Assembly: GCF_032452875.1 (NCBI RefSeq)
Contig: NC_083877.1
Coordinates: forward strand, 42,767,724 to 42,831,723
Source of the DNA: Bos javanicus
Lineage: Eukaryota > Chordata > Mammalia > Artiodactyla > Bovidae
Length of the DNA stretch: 64,000 nt
Direction of reading: 5' to 3'
Program-made: the position numbers and the translations under genes
The notes under the pieces: model-generated
Told to the model about the DNA's origin: nothing
The model's input: the letters and a program-made list of their open reading frames with translations, nothing else
Databases searched by the model: none
In this document: piece after piece, positions 1-11,600 of the stretch
How positions within the stretch are numbered: the first letter of the stretch is position 1
How the letters are laid out: each line of letters begins with the position of its first letter

Positions 1-899
1 TCTCTCCCAAATCTATCTACCTAATGTAATTTCAATTTTCAAAATAATCTTTTAAGATACTAACTGTTATATAGAATAAAGTCTGTAAGTAGTGAAGCAA
101 TTTTAAAAAACGAGTGTATGTAAAACTGATGAAAATCTGAACAAGGTCTATGGATTGTGCTAATATCATTTTCCTGGTTTTGACACTGTTATTACAGTTA
201 GGTAAGACGTTGGAGCAAATTGGGTGAAGAAGGGTACATGAGAGCTATCTGGTCTGGGTTTTTGTGGGGGTTTTTTTGGGAGGGGGACTTCCTATGGATC
301 TTTAATCATTTCAAAATAAAAAAGTATAAACAAAACCTTCACTAACCTTACTTTTCTTCCCTTAAGAAAAGGTTCCCAAAAGAACAGTCTACATACCCCA
401 CGATGAATCACAAATCCTATTCCACACTAATTCCCCTCCAATCCACTAATACACAGCAGCCAGAATCAACTTTTGAAACATCAACATTTAATCACGTCTT
501 TAAAAGTCTCCCAGCGCCCTTAGAATAAAATTCCACGTGCAGTTAAAGCAAAACCTCTGCTGTGATGTAACCCTTCTCCGGTGTCTTTCCACACCATCCT
601 CTGTTCCGCCAAGCTCCTCACACTCATGTTGCCCACATGCTAGTTCCCGAAAAAGAGCCAAGAGCTTTTCAGCTTTGAAACCTTCGCATAAACCGCTCCC
701 CATACAGAGAGCAGGTAAAAAACGGTAATTTCATACGTGATCTCCACATTTCAAATCACAGGACGCTGAATTCTGCAGGGTTTGATTAGCAGCTGAGCTG
801 CTTCTCATACGGCAACTCTATGCAGCCGTGTGTGTGCCAGGAACTGACTGATTTAAGACCGGTTTCAGATGTTCCAAGTAACATCAGGAAGGCCAGCGA

Positions 900-1075
900 A
901 CAAACAGCACATTTGATTGCTTACAGTGTGTGAGGTCCTTGTAATCCTCAAAACGACCACTTGCGCGAGAGACTAGGTTCCAATTCACAACTGAGCCTTA
1001 AAGGAGCTTAAGTAACCCGCCCAGGGTTGAATGGGAAGCGGTGGAGTCGTATTCAAAGCCAGGACTGTTCTTGAC
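900..1075 (+). repeat. MIR-like ancient SINE
   Basis: Old tRNA-derived SINE by eye: the core and tail run CTTAAGTAACCCGCCCAGGG then a decayed ATTCAAAGCCAGGACTG, like the MIR consensus. Confidence 0.5.
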
Positions 1076-1295
1076 CTCTACTCGACACTGCCTTTCTTAT
1101 TCTTCTCTCGCCCACAAGCCTACGAGGGATCCAGGCAGGTAGCTCCTGGGATCTGAGGCTGGAGCCCGGGCTTCACAGGATCCCGACCTTCTCTCTCGCC
1201 GAGGACAGCGAAGAAGAGCAGAGGCAGAGGTCCAGCACTAGGCACCTCCAAGAGAGGCAGCGCAGACCGCGGGGGGCGGGCCAGCGGGTACTCAC

Positions 1296-1435
1296 CTGGT
1301 GCTGGCTCTGCGGCCACCCTGGCACAACAGCCGGGATTTCCCCGACGCGGGTGTGTGCGCCGCGGAGAAGCCCCCGGGGAAAATCCCACGGGCCCGTCCG
1401 CAGACACTGCCCAGGTAACGCAGTGCTGGTACCAT
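1296..1435 (-). CDS. L2HGDH: L2HGDH exon 1, coding part (5' end of gene)
   Basis: This is the first coding exon of L-2-hydroxyglutarate dehydrogenase, a mitochondrial FAD enzyme that oxidises L-2-hydroxyglutarate to 2-oxoglutarate. The start codon reads leftward from 1435 and the peptide begins MVPALRYLGSVCGRARG, very like the human N-terminus as I remember it. The 46 complete codons contain many Arg and Lys and no Asp or Glu, as expected of a mitochondrial presequence. The exon ends in a consensus donor (CAG|GTGAG, intron G at 1295) after two bases of codon 47. The FAD-binding domain would start in the next exon, left of the window. An in-frame methionine further upstream exists, but MVPALRY is the conserved start. 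Only this exon is present, so the identification rests on about 46 residues plus the conserved divergent position beside DMAC2L. Confidence 0.85.
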
Positions 1436-1599
1436 CGCCTGCACCCCTTTCCCTGCCTCAAGCTCTAGAAGCCAGCCCTTGAGACCTGCAATGCCCGGGT
1501 CCCAGCGCCCTCTAGACCCGCCCCCCAAGCAGAGCCCAATGAAGGGAGCGCCTTCGCCCCACGTGGGCGCAGCCGCCAGTAGCCAATAGACGCGCGCGG

Positions 1600-1670
1600 C
1601 GGAGGGCGAAGGGCAGGCCTGCGCCGCCGTAGACGCTGGGGACGCCAGCTTGCTCCTTCCTTTTGACGCT
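1600..1670 (+). other. DMAC2L: Probable non-coding first exon of DMAC2L (5' UTR)
   Basis: The sequence GACGCT|GTGAGTAG gives a strong donor at 1671, inside the CpG island and pointing toward the DMAC2L coding exons. No start codon in frame with the rest of the gene is visible here, so this should be untranslated leader joined to the acceptor before 8551. The left border is a guess, because the transcription start is unknown. Confidence 0.55.
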
Positions 1671-2511
1671 GTGAGTAGAGGAGCTAGGCCCCGAGAGGGG
1701 CGGGACTAGTCGTGGTCACCCTCTCCCCTTTCCCTTCTCCCATCGCTTGGCTAACTGAAAATCTGGCCCGGCGAGTCACGCGTCCTCGACCTGCACAGCA
1801 CAGCGGACTTGGCGCCGCAGGAGAAAGTCTGGGGATGACGATGGTGAAAATTCTCGTTTGGGCAGGCCCAGAGGCCCTCCTTTCCTCCAGCTAGGCCCCG
1901 CCCCCTCGACCCCTCCCCGCGTCTCTCGTGGCTCCGCCCTCTCAACCTCGCCTTTTCCTAGCCCCTCCCCACGTCCCTAGCGGCTCCTTGCGGAGAACCT
2001 CTTGTCTCCAACGAGTCTCCTACAGAGCGAAGTGCTCACTGAAGGGCACTGTCCAGCCCTACCCTTCTCCAGACGGAGGCTCTGTCATGGCGACGCCTGA
2101 TAGTCTGCTGTTTTCTGGCCATCCATATATGTGGCTCCTGACATGTCATTCATTATTGGTCTTGTAAATATTCAGCGAATAAATGAAACAGACGGCTCGG
2201 TCTCTGCCATCATTTAGCGATCTGTTTCCTTTTTTTTTTTTAATACTGGACTGACATGTAGTTTTAAATATGCTTTGCGGGCCTAGAAACTGATTCACCT
2301 GTGCATGTCACTTCACCCCTGTTTAGCTGTAAAATGAGGGAAGCGGGCTGTGTAATCTCTGAAAGGCCTGTGTTAGATTAGTTCTGTGCCTAACACCTGT
2401 TGTCAGTGTTTGATGGAAGTTTTTGGGTTTTTTTTTTTTTTTAATTTTTAGGGTCAGGACAGCTGAGCAAAACAAAAATAGAACGATGTAACTGTATTAC
2501 TTTATTTGGAT

Positions 2512-2705
2512 TTAGCAGATGGAGCAGTGGTAAAGAATATGCCTCCAGTGCCAATGCAGATGGCGCAGTTTCTGTCCCTGGGTCCGGAAGATCCCCTGGA
2601 GTAGGAAATGGCAACCCACTCCAGTACTTTTGCCTGGAAAAGTCTGTGGAGAGGAGCCTGGCGGCCTGCAGTCCATGGAGTGGGAAGGAGTCGGACACCA
2701 TTAAT
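2512..2705 (+). repeat. Bov-tA SINE
   Basis: It shows the tRNA-derived head (GCAGTGGTAAAGAATATGCC), the CCACTCCAGTACTTTTGCCTGG core, and the BovB-like tail ending GGAGTCGGACACCA. Confidence 0.85.
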
Positions 2706-2909
2706 CATCCCATGGGCACTAACTTTATTGCTGGAAGGACTTACACTTGCCTGTCTGAATTTGGCTCCAGTTATTAGTCACATAGCTTGGGAAAGTGGAG
2801 TCACCCCTTTCCCTTAGCCCCTCCTCTGTGAACTATGAGTGATGTAGGGTCCCTCTCATAGGACTTTTGTCCTATGAGCAAGATAAGGCTCATCAGATTA
2901 AGCACAGTA

Positions 2910-3112
2910 AAGTGAAGTCGCTCAGTCGTGTCCGACTCTTTGGGACCCCATGGACTGTAGCCTACCAGGCTCCATCCATGATATTTTCCAGGCAAGAATA
3001 CTGGAGTGGGTTGCCATTTCCTTCTGCAGAGGATCTTCCTGATCCAGGCATCGAACCCAGGTCTCCCGCATTGCAGGCAGATGCTTTACCGTCTGAGCCA
3101 CCAGGGAAGCCC
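2910..3112 (-). repeat. Bov-tA SINE
   Basis: A complete element: BovB-like tail (AGTCGCTCAGTCGTGTCCG), then the core, then the tRNA-derived head ending GAGCCACCAGGGAAGCCC. Confidence 0.92.
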
Positions 3113-3269
3113 TTTAAGAGCTCAATAAAATGATGGTTTTTATTATGTTTATATGGTTTTTATCACCTGGATAGTTATGCATATTTTCTTTATTTGTGAA
3201 AATAATGTGGAATGTTGCCTGCTTGTTCATCACAAATGAAAAATAAGATATTCATTTTTTAGTTTTTAA

Positions 3270-4230
3270 TTAGAAAATTTTTTAATATTTTGAATTTTGA
3301 GTTAATTGTAGATTTCCATGCAGTTGTAAGAAACAGTAGAGATCCTGTGTACCCTTTACCCAGTCTTCTCAAATAGTAACATCTTGTAAAAGTTTGATAC
3401 AACAACATAACCAGGAACAGCCCATGGATCTTATTCAGATAGCTGTTTTGCATTTGTGTGTGTGTTTAGTCCTGTACATATTTTATCACACCTGTATAGA
3501 TTCTTATTATTATTATTTTTGGTCATGCAGTGGGGCTTGTGGAATCTTAGTTCTCTGACTATGGATAGAACCCTGACCCCTGGCAGTGAGAGTGTCCCAA
3601 CCACTGGACCGCCAGGGACCTCCCCATGTGTAGAATGTTGTATCCATCACAGGCAAGCTACAGCACAGATCCATCACCACCAAGATCCCTCCAGCAAGGC
3701 ATCCTCTTCCCCATTCTGTTCTCACTTTCTAAAATTTTGACATGTCAATAATGTTACATAAACAAAATTATATAGTATGCAACTTTTTGGAATTGACTTT
3801 TTCACTTAGCATTATCCCATGAGATCCATCCAAATTGTTGCCTGTATTGATAGTTCATTCTGTCTTATTGCTGAGAAGTATTTCATGGTATGAATGTACC
3901 ACAACATGCTTAAACCATTCACCCTTTGGAGGATATCTGAGTTACTTCTAGTTTTTTTCACTATTCGAATAAAGCTGCTATAAAACTTAGTGTACAGCTT
4001 TTTGTGTGAGCCTGTTTTTATTTCTCTGGGATAAATGCCCAAGAGTCCAATTGCTGGGTCATCTGATAAGCACATGTTTAGCTTTGTAAGAAAGTGCCAA
4101 ACTCCTTTCCAGAGTGGCTGTACCATTTTACATTCCCACCAGCAATGTTGAGTGATCGAGTTCCTTTTCAGTGTCGCCAGCTTTTGGTACTATCACTGTT
4201 TTTTATTTTAACCATTGCACAGGATTGTAG
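3270..4230 (-). repeat. Antisense L1 fragment, split by a CHR-type SINE
   Basis: The strand is that of an L1 3' part read backward: TACCCTTTACCCAGTCTTCTC near 3350, CTTAGCATTATCCCATGAGA near 3805 and GAGTGGCTGTACCATTTTACA near 4111 are classic L1 landmarks. It is old and full of stops. A tRNA-SINE interrupts it at about 3515-3625. Confidence 0.7.
3515..3625 (-). repeat. CHR-type tRNA SINE inside L1
   Basis: It carries the reversed SINE layout: a GGCTTGTGGAATCTTAGTTC tail part and a CACTGGACCGCCAGGGACC head end, without the BovB-like tail. Confidence 0.6.
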
Positions 4231-4254
4231 TTGATTTGTTACTAGGTTGAGTAT

Positions 4255-4467
4255 GCTGCTGCTAAGTCACTTCAGTCGTGTCCGACTCTGTGTGACCCCA
4301 CAGACGGCAGCCCACCAGGCTCCCCCGTCCCTGGGATTCTCCAGGCAAGAACGCTGGAGTGGGTTGCCATTTCCTTCTCCAGTGCATGAAAGTGAAAAGT
4401 GATAGTGAAGTCGCTCAGTCATGTCTGACCCTCAGTGGCCCCATGGACTGCAGCCCACCAGGCTCCT
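4255..4467 (-). repeat. BOV-A2 SINE with 12-bp target duplication
   Basis: Starts with the (GCTGCT)-AAGTCACTTCAG end and holds one and a half BOV-A2 units. TAGGTTGAGTAT occurs exactly on both sides (4243-4254 and 4468-4479). Confidence 0.92.
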
Positions 4468-5415
4468 TAGGTTGAGTATAGAATTCTACAATCTAGGGTC
4501 TGTGGTCAGGGTTTCATGAATCAGTCCATAGTAGTGACTGTTTTACTCTTCTGTGATTTTGAGCTTTGAGCTTGTACTTCCTAGTTTAGCAAAGTGAAAG
4601 AACTCAAAATACACATGTACTTTTATAAAATTTTCTCTGCTTAGCTTCTCACCTAGTCTTGACTGTACATTAATTTGTTTCATCTCGATTATCTCAAATC
4701 AAGAGCTCACCTTACATTCATTGACCCTGTAATGTCTTTGGCTAGAGACATGTGTTTTCTGGCCACCACATCCTCCTGAAGCTAAGAATTCATGTTCACC
4801 TTCCATCTAGGTCAGAACCCATAAGAAGTTAGTTCAGTGAGTGTCAAGTGATACTGGCCTAGGGTGACTTTGGCTTCTAATTCCTAAGGAAGTGCTCTGT
4901 CACTCTATTTCACTAGACTCTAGATACATCAGGAATAAGAACTGGCATCAGTAATGGATGATTTCCAGTGAAGTGGGGTTATAATCTGGGGGGAAAACTC
5001 CCCAATTCTGATACCACCTCACCCTTCTCTCCACACTTTCACTGCCCTCAAGAACAGGTTGGCTAGTTTAGTCTTTTTGACCCTTAAGTTAGCCATCATT
5101 TTGAATAGCCCACCTAAGTAATTTTGTTTAATATATAAAAAGAGAACTTGCACTGTTTAAAAGAAACTTGTTTTTATGCAACTTGGAGAACTCTCCATCT
5201 CCTATTTTGAGGCACACATTAGAGGTCTGGCTTTCTCTAAGTCACAAACTTACTATCAACTTTTGGAAACATCTTTTAAAAAAAAACTTACGGCTCCAAG
5301 CCATGTTATGATAGTAAGAAGAATTTTTAAAATAATTTGAATTCCTGAGTTATCACAGCAGTAGCTTAGTAATGTTTATTTTTTAACTTGAATTTGAGTG
5401 GTTTCTTTTAATTTG

Positions 5416-5627
5416 TGTGCCCGGTCACTCAGTTGTGTCTGACTGCGACCCCATGGACTGTGGCCTGCCAGATTCTTCTGTCCATGGAATTTTCCAGGCA
5501 AGAATGCTAAAGTGGGTTGCCATTTCCTTCTCCAGGGGATTTTCCGTATCTAGGAATCAAACCTGAGTCTCCTGTGTCTCCTGCATTGCAGTTAGATTCC
5601 TTATCTGCTGAGCCTTCCCGGAAGCCC
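5416..5627 (-). repeat. Bov-tA SINE
   Basis: A complete but diverged element, from GGTCACTCAGTTGTGTCTGAC to the head end GAGCCTTCCCGGAAGCCC. It includes a short duplication, CTCCTGTGTCTCCTGCATT. Confidence 0.88.
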
Positions 5628-7440
5628 TTCTTTTAATTTATTAAAGTTAAATTCACCAACTCACCACCAGAGGTCTCCTCTTTCCCTCTAGAAAGCTTTC
5701 TTAGAGATAGCTGCTTGAATTCATTTGAAATTCCCAGTATCAATTTTAACAAAATTACAGTTGAGAATGCAAAAACCTACCAGTTATTTTTTTAGGTTTA
5801 CTGAAAAATAAAAATTTTCATGTTTAAATTATTTTGAATATAATATCCAGTATTTCTAGAGATCATAAGCTGAAGTAAATTTGGTCTTTTTCTTAAGCTG
5901 AAATATAAGGTTGACCAAAATGAATCAAGTGACTTCAGTTTTCATACTTCTCTAATTTTTCTGCTTAATGACAGTTTCTTTGTTTCTGCATGAAAATTCA
6001 TCAGCCATTGAAGATTGTTAATTCCAAGTATTTATTTAACTTGCATTAGGGGATGGTGCTGTGCCTGGTGTTAGGAATAATTGAAATGAATGTGTGATTT
6101 TTGCTCTTCCTTTTGCTCTGCATACTTTAAATATTGCATGAATGAATAGATGGATGGAGGTGGTATTTGAATAAAGTCTTGAGGTTGGGAAAGATTTTCA
6201 TAGGATTCTAGGGGCGGGCAGGGAGGACTCTAGGAGGGAACTAGGAGGGAACAGCCTGAGATGAATTCAGAAAGACCCAATTTGTAAATATGGTTGGCAG
6301 CCAAAGGAGTTACTGAAGTGGGCACGGGTGGTGAGAGATTTAATCAAAAGCAGGGAAGATCTGAGAATGTGGGAGGAAGTATTTATAGCGCGGGGACACG
6401 TTTGTAGTAATGAAGGCGGAGTAATGGCGGAAAAGCAGGGAAGAAGGTAGTAGATGACCCCAGGGTCCTGTCCTCAGACCTCAGCTCTCATTGTTCACAG
6501 CCTCAACATCCTCGGGCATTTCCTCAGCTCTAAGGTGGTTCCCTCTCAGGACTCTCTAGTTCTCTTCTTTTTCTTGAGTTCTAGAACCATTCAAGGACTG
6601 AAGAAAGAGCCATTGACTAATTAGAGCAAAAGCTAGGTTCAGGTTTCAGCACTGCATTGCAAACAATTAGCCCAGAAACACTGGGCAAGTCCCTTTAAAG
6701 ACACGCATTTATTAATACCCCCACCTTCTTCCAGGATTTTAGGGTGTCAGTGAGTTACTTAATATCGGGGCTTCAGTTTCCTCATCTCTGAATGGCCCTC
6801 ATTCTTGCTGCTGCTGTCTGAGTAATCTTCCTGAAGCATAGTTCTGACCATGCCAGTGCTCTGTGCTGAAAGCTCAGTGACTGCTAGCTACCTGCAGAAG
6901 CCAAATTCTCTGGCTGATCACAGGAGACCCTTCCTGTTGGGACTGTGTACATTGTCTGTCTCCTCATGACCCCCATGTTCTAAGCCAACTGAACGACAAT
7001 AAGTCTTAAACGTTCCCACCACAGCTAGTCACCTGACCTACCTTTTCTTGGCATCTTTGTCTGTTGAAATCCTTGTTTGTCTTTAACTCTTTTGAGGTAT
7101 TTTTCAGGCTCCATCGTTTATTTTAACTACCTGGTCACTTGTTTTAGCTCACTCTACCCTGCATTAAGTTGTCAGCTCTTCAAAGACAGTGTATCATTTG
7201 TCTGTGTTTCACCCCCCTCCACCTGGCACCATAAGTCACGTTGAGACCCAGTTCCGAAATCACTTTCTCAACTCATGGTTATGGATTTTTACAGCTGGAA
7301 ATCATCTGTGCCAATCATCTCATTTTATAAATGAGAAAACCAAGGGTCAGAGAGGTTAAGTGGCTTGTCTAGTCTTTCCCAGCTGCCCTGGCATAGTTCT
7401 TGGTTTGCACTGTTCTGGGGGCTACTTACAATCTTGTCCT

Positions 7441-7810
7441 CAGTTCACTTCAGTTCAGTCGTTCAGTCATGTCTGACTCTTTGTGACCCCATGAATCGCA
7501 GCACGCTAGGCCTCCCTGTCCATCACCATCTCCCAGAGTTCACTCAAACTCACGTCCATCGAGTCGGTGATGCCATCCAGCCATCTCACCCTCTGTTATC
7601 CCCTTTCCTCCTGCCCTCAATCCCTCCCAGCATCAGAGTCTTTTTCATTGAGTCAACTCTTCGCATGAGGTGGCCAAAGTACTGGAGTTTCAGCTTTAGC
7701 ATCATTCCTTCCAAAGAACACCTGGCATTCCCTGGTGGTTGGATCTCTTTGCAGTCCAAGGGACTCTCAAGAGTCTTCTCCAACACCACAGTTCAAAAGC
7801 ATCAATTCTT
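7441..7810 (-). repeat. BovB (RTE) LINE 3' end, antisense
   Basis: Read on the minus strand, it encodes decayed RTE C-terminal peptide (KLKLQYFGHLMRRVDS) and ends in the BovB tail at 7441-7500. The frame is broken near the left end of the coding part. Confidence 0.85.
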
Positions 7811-7940
7811 GTCATAGGAAGATCTATTTCCATGATTCCACTCCTTTTCTGGATCTAAGTGTCTTAACCTTGATACATTGACCCTTAGATGATTTTAGTT
7901 TGTCATTTTGATACTGGAAATGTGGATTGGGACTGGAACT

Positions 7941-8213
7941 ACTGCTGCTGCTAAGTCACTTCAGTCGTGTCCGACTCTGTGCGACCCCATAGACAGCAGC
8001 CCACCAGGTTCCACTGTCCCTGGGATTCTCCAGGCAAGAACACTGGAGTGGGTTGCCATTTCCTTCTCCAATGCATGAAAGTGAAAAGTGAAAGGGAAGT
8101 CGCTTAGTCGTGTCGGACTCTTGGCGACTCCATGGACTGCAGCCTACCAAGCTCCTCCACCCATGGGATTTTGCAGGCAAGAGTACTGGAGTGGGGTGCC
8201 ATTGCCTTCTCCG
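7941..8213 (-). repeat. BOV-A2 SINE with 13-bp target duplication
   Basis: Complete two-unit element. TGGGACTGGAACT flanks it exactly (7928-7940 and 8214-8226), so the insertion is fairly recent. Confidence 0.95.
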
Positions 8214-8555
8214 TGGGACTGGAACTGGTTTCGGTAAATCTGTAACTGCACTACCTGAATGGACACCAGGTGGCGCCACTGTAGGCGGACTCCAATTGAA
8301 GCTCGAACAAGTATAACTTAATGTCAAGGCTGGGAGGAACCATAGAGACCATCCAATTTGGCCTCTCCTTTGCGGCAAAAGAAACCAAGAAAACAAACAG
8401 TAGTAACTTGCTGAATAACTATTGAGGGGTAAATGAGTCAGCTTTATCATCACAAGAACATTGAGTCTGAAGTTGTGAAGTAAGTTACTGTATGTATGGA
8501 TTCTGATTGCCAACTGATGATCTAATATGAATACTATTTTATGTGTCTAGAGCAA

Positions 8556-8662
8556 ATGATGCTGTTTGGAAAAATTTCCCAGCAGCTCTGTGGCTTAAAG
8601 AAACTCCCATGGTCACGTGACTCCCGATACTTCTGGGGCTGGTTGAATGCAGTGTTTAACAA
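8556..8662 (+). CDS. DMAC2L: DMAC2L first coding exon (residues 1-36)
   Basis: The exon follows a TCTAG acceptor (exon base 8551). Five untranslated bases precede tandem ATG codons at 8556 and 8559. It encodes MMLFGKISQQLCGLKKLPWS and continues to VFN plus two bases of Lys36. The donor is AA|GTAAGT at 8663. It carries the whole mitochondrial presequence and the start of the mature protein. Confidence 0.93.
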
Positions 8663-11600
8663 GTAAGTTACCCATACTAAAGTGAAGAAACATGGGGATT
8701 GTTTCAGCTCGATGAGTTCCCAGTGGCTAATTTGGTTTTCTTATATTTCAGATGTTATTTGTGTTGTGTATGCAGTATGATCCTAATTTTCTTAAAAAAA
8801 ATTGAATTAAGACCAAAAAGAGATAAGTTATAAAATATTAACTGTGACTGACTGGGTTACAGGACTTCAGTGATTCTTTTTATTCATTCTTTCAGTACCT
8901 TTCAAGCTTTTAAAAATGATCTTTTATTATTTTTATAATCAGAAAAGCTCAATACTGTTAGAATATTTTATTCTGTGACTTAAGCAATGTAGTTAACCTT
9001 TTGAATACCATCAAGTGAATTCAAGTTTTAAAAATGTTATTTGGTGGCATGCTTATTTTGAAACTGGCAAAACTAACCTCCTCATTGCTTAATACAGCAT
9101 TAATACCACTAACTAGAGAAAAAGGCATAAGTAAAAATTAATAAAGATCACTTAAGGACATTAATTTGAACAAATGTTCAAAATTATTCTCTTTTTAAAT
9201 CTTTTATCATTAATAAAAATTATAACCAAGTGTTGTCATTCGTTCAATACATAGTTACTGAGTATCTCCTGGAGTCAAGCTACTATGCTGCATACGAGTC
9301 AATGAAGACCCATGTCTGCCTGATAAACTCAGATTTTAAAAAAAAAAATGCTTTGACAGTGTTCACTTGAAAACAAAAGCAAAAATGGTAGCAAGTAGAG
9401 CTACCATTGAATATTTTCTTTTCATGGATTTATCTCCCTCATCACGTGAAGTGAAAAGTAGTTGCTATTCCATATTTACGTTGGTGAACATAGCTAAGAA
9501 GCTAGTGACTATAGTTAAAGCTACCTGCTTTTGTCCTCGTCCCCACAGAGTGGATCATGACCGCATCAGGGACGTGGGCCCTGACAGGGCAGCGTCAGAG
9601 TGGCTGCTGCGCTGCGGGGCCATGGTGCGCTACCACGGCCAGCAGAGGTGGCAGAAGGACTACAACCATCTCCCGACAGGCCCTCTGGACAAGTACAAGA
9701 TTCAGGCGATTGACGCCACCGATTCCTGTATCATGAGCATCGGATTTGATCACATGGGTAAGTCCTCCACCATTTGTTATGGGAAATGCAGGTGATTTGC
9801 AATGACCTTTGGTTGCACTTGAAACTCTTATAGTCATACGGGTGTCCTTCTCGCCCTTTTCAGTCCAATCCAGCTTGTATCTTCTTGTGTATGATATTTA
9901 TTTTTAAGTTAAATAGAGGTTACAAGTACCCTCCTCTCCTTTCTCTCCAAACCAAGCTGTGGTTTATCAACTTAATATTTAAGGTCTTGTTTGTCAAACT
10001 GTCTTTGTCAAACTTCTGTCATTGAGTAACCCTGACTAATGTAGAAATAATTATATCCACACAGCCTCTGCTTGTGTGGGCATTTTATTCCTCAGTGCAT
10101 GGGCATCTGACTGTAGAATGGCTCTGTCTGTCAGCACAATCCATGTAGTGAATACTTTGTGTGGTTAATAGAGTGACTAATTGTTCCAGTTTTCCTGGGA
10201 TTAAGAGGTTTCCTAGGACTTAGGACTTTCAGTCCTGACACCAGAACAGTCCTGGGCAAACCAGGACAGTTGATCATCTTAATGGTAAAGCAGGTTCTTA
10301 AACTGTGCTTTTTTCCCCTCCAGAAGGCCTACAGTATGTTGAAAAAATAAGACTATGCAAGTGTCACTATATTGAGGATGGTTGTTTGGAGAGACTTAGC
10401 CAACTTGAAAATTTACAAAAAAGCATGTTGGAAATGGAAATAATTTCATGTGGGAATGTCACAGACAAAGGTATCATTGCTTTGCATCATTTCAGGTAGG
10501 TGGTTAGTGTCAGAATGGAAACTTGATAATCATGTTAAGGTGAATAATCAGAATTTAAAACAGTTGATAAATGGTATCTTTTCTTAATTCTGAAAAACAG
10601 AATTTAAAAAAATGATTTAACCTTCAGCCACAATACTTTAAAACAGTTGAAATTATCAACTTTAATATCTTATAGTTGTATTGCATTTTTTAGGAAGCAT
10701 CTTTTTTTAAAAAATCAATTACATAAAGCACCTAGCATGATGCCTATTAAAGTTGTTGGTGCTCTCAGTAAACATCAGCTATTATACTTCCTCCTCATCC
10801 TTTAAAGTATTTTTCCCCCATGGTCTGCCAATAACCTCAGCATCACAGGAAGTTTGAGAAATCTTAAACATTAGAACCAAAAGTACAAGATTGTTTGTCT
10901 CTTACATTAGTTCAGGCTTTGTGGCTTCATCTCGTAACAGAAACTTGAGTTGTTTTAAGAACTTCCCCAGTTTCTTTTCCTTTCTAGGTTAAGATTCATA
11001 TTTTTAAAATTCAATTTCATTTAAAATAAAAGCAGAAACATAACACAGTTCACCCATTTTCCTGCTTCTCACCCCGGCTTGGCAATAACCACCAATCTGT
11101 TTTGTGTATCTGTGAGCTTGCTTCTTTATTTTTAGCTTCCACATATAGGCGATCATACAGTATTTGTCTCTCTCTCTCTGACTTATTTCACTTAGCATAA
11201 TACCCTCGAGGTCTATCTGGTTTGTTGCTAATGCAGAATTTTATTATTTTTTATGGCTCAGTACTACATATATGCATATACCGTATTTTCTTTATCCACT
11301 GACCCATCAGTGGACTTTTAGGTTGTTTCTGTATATTGACTATTGTAAATAATGCTGCCCTGAACATGGGTGTGCAGATATCTTGTTGAGTTAGTGTTTT
11401 TGTTTTCTTCAGATAAATACTGAAACATAGAATTGTTGAATCATACGGAGAAGGCAATGGCACCCCACTCCAGTACTCTTGCCTGGAAAATCCCATGGAT
11501 GGAGGAGCCTGGTGGGCCACAGTCCATGGGGTCGCTAAGAGTCGGACAAGACTCTGCAAATTCCCTTTCACTTTTCACTTTCATGCATTGGAGAAGGCAA

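Larger units (their letters stand above)
1130..2100. promoter_or_regulatory. CpG island with bidirectional L2HGDH/DMAC2L promoter
   Basis: This stretch is rich in CpG and G+C, unlike the AT-rich sequence on both sides. The L2HGDH start codon (1435, leftward) and the DMAC2L exon 1 donor (1671, rightward) are only about 235 bases apart, so the core promoter must lie between them. Visible elements are CCAAT boxes at 1536-1540 and 1583-1587, an E-box CACGTG at 1560-1565, GC-box-like C runs near 1518-1526, and a GCGC-rich stretch at 1590-1600. There is no TATA box. This is a typical CpG-island promoter for housekeeping mitochondrial genes. Exact transcription starts cannot be read from sequence. 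Confidence 0.8.
1671..8550 (+). other. DMAC2L intron 1 (contents)
   Basis: No gene was recognised inside. Besides the repeats listed separately (two Bov-tA, L1, CHR-type SINE, BOV-A2, BovB end), there are MIR-like traces at about 2285-2400, 6675-6800 and 7300-7375. They show the usual MIR core, such as the rich CTCATTTTATAAATGAG type of motif. About 4480-5415 and 5630-6670 are single-copy AT-rich sequence with nothing recognised. Confidence 0.6.

Noticed and set aside
1120..1461. Open frame of 113 codons on the minus strand over L2HGDH exon 1
   Set aside because: It is a shadow frame. The frame starting MVPALRY is the conserved one and ends at a proper donor.
7956..8513. Open frame of 185 codons on the minus strand
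   Set aside because: Most of it reads through a BOV-A2 SINE and its flanks; there is no conserved protein.
9367..9795. Open frame of 142 codons treated as one exon
   Set aside because: Only 9549-9757 is the DMAC2L exon. The parts before the acceptor and after the donor are intron read-through.
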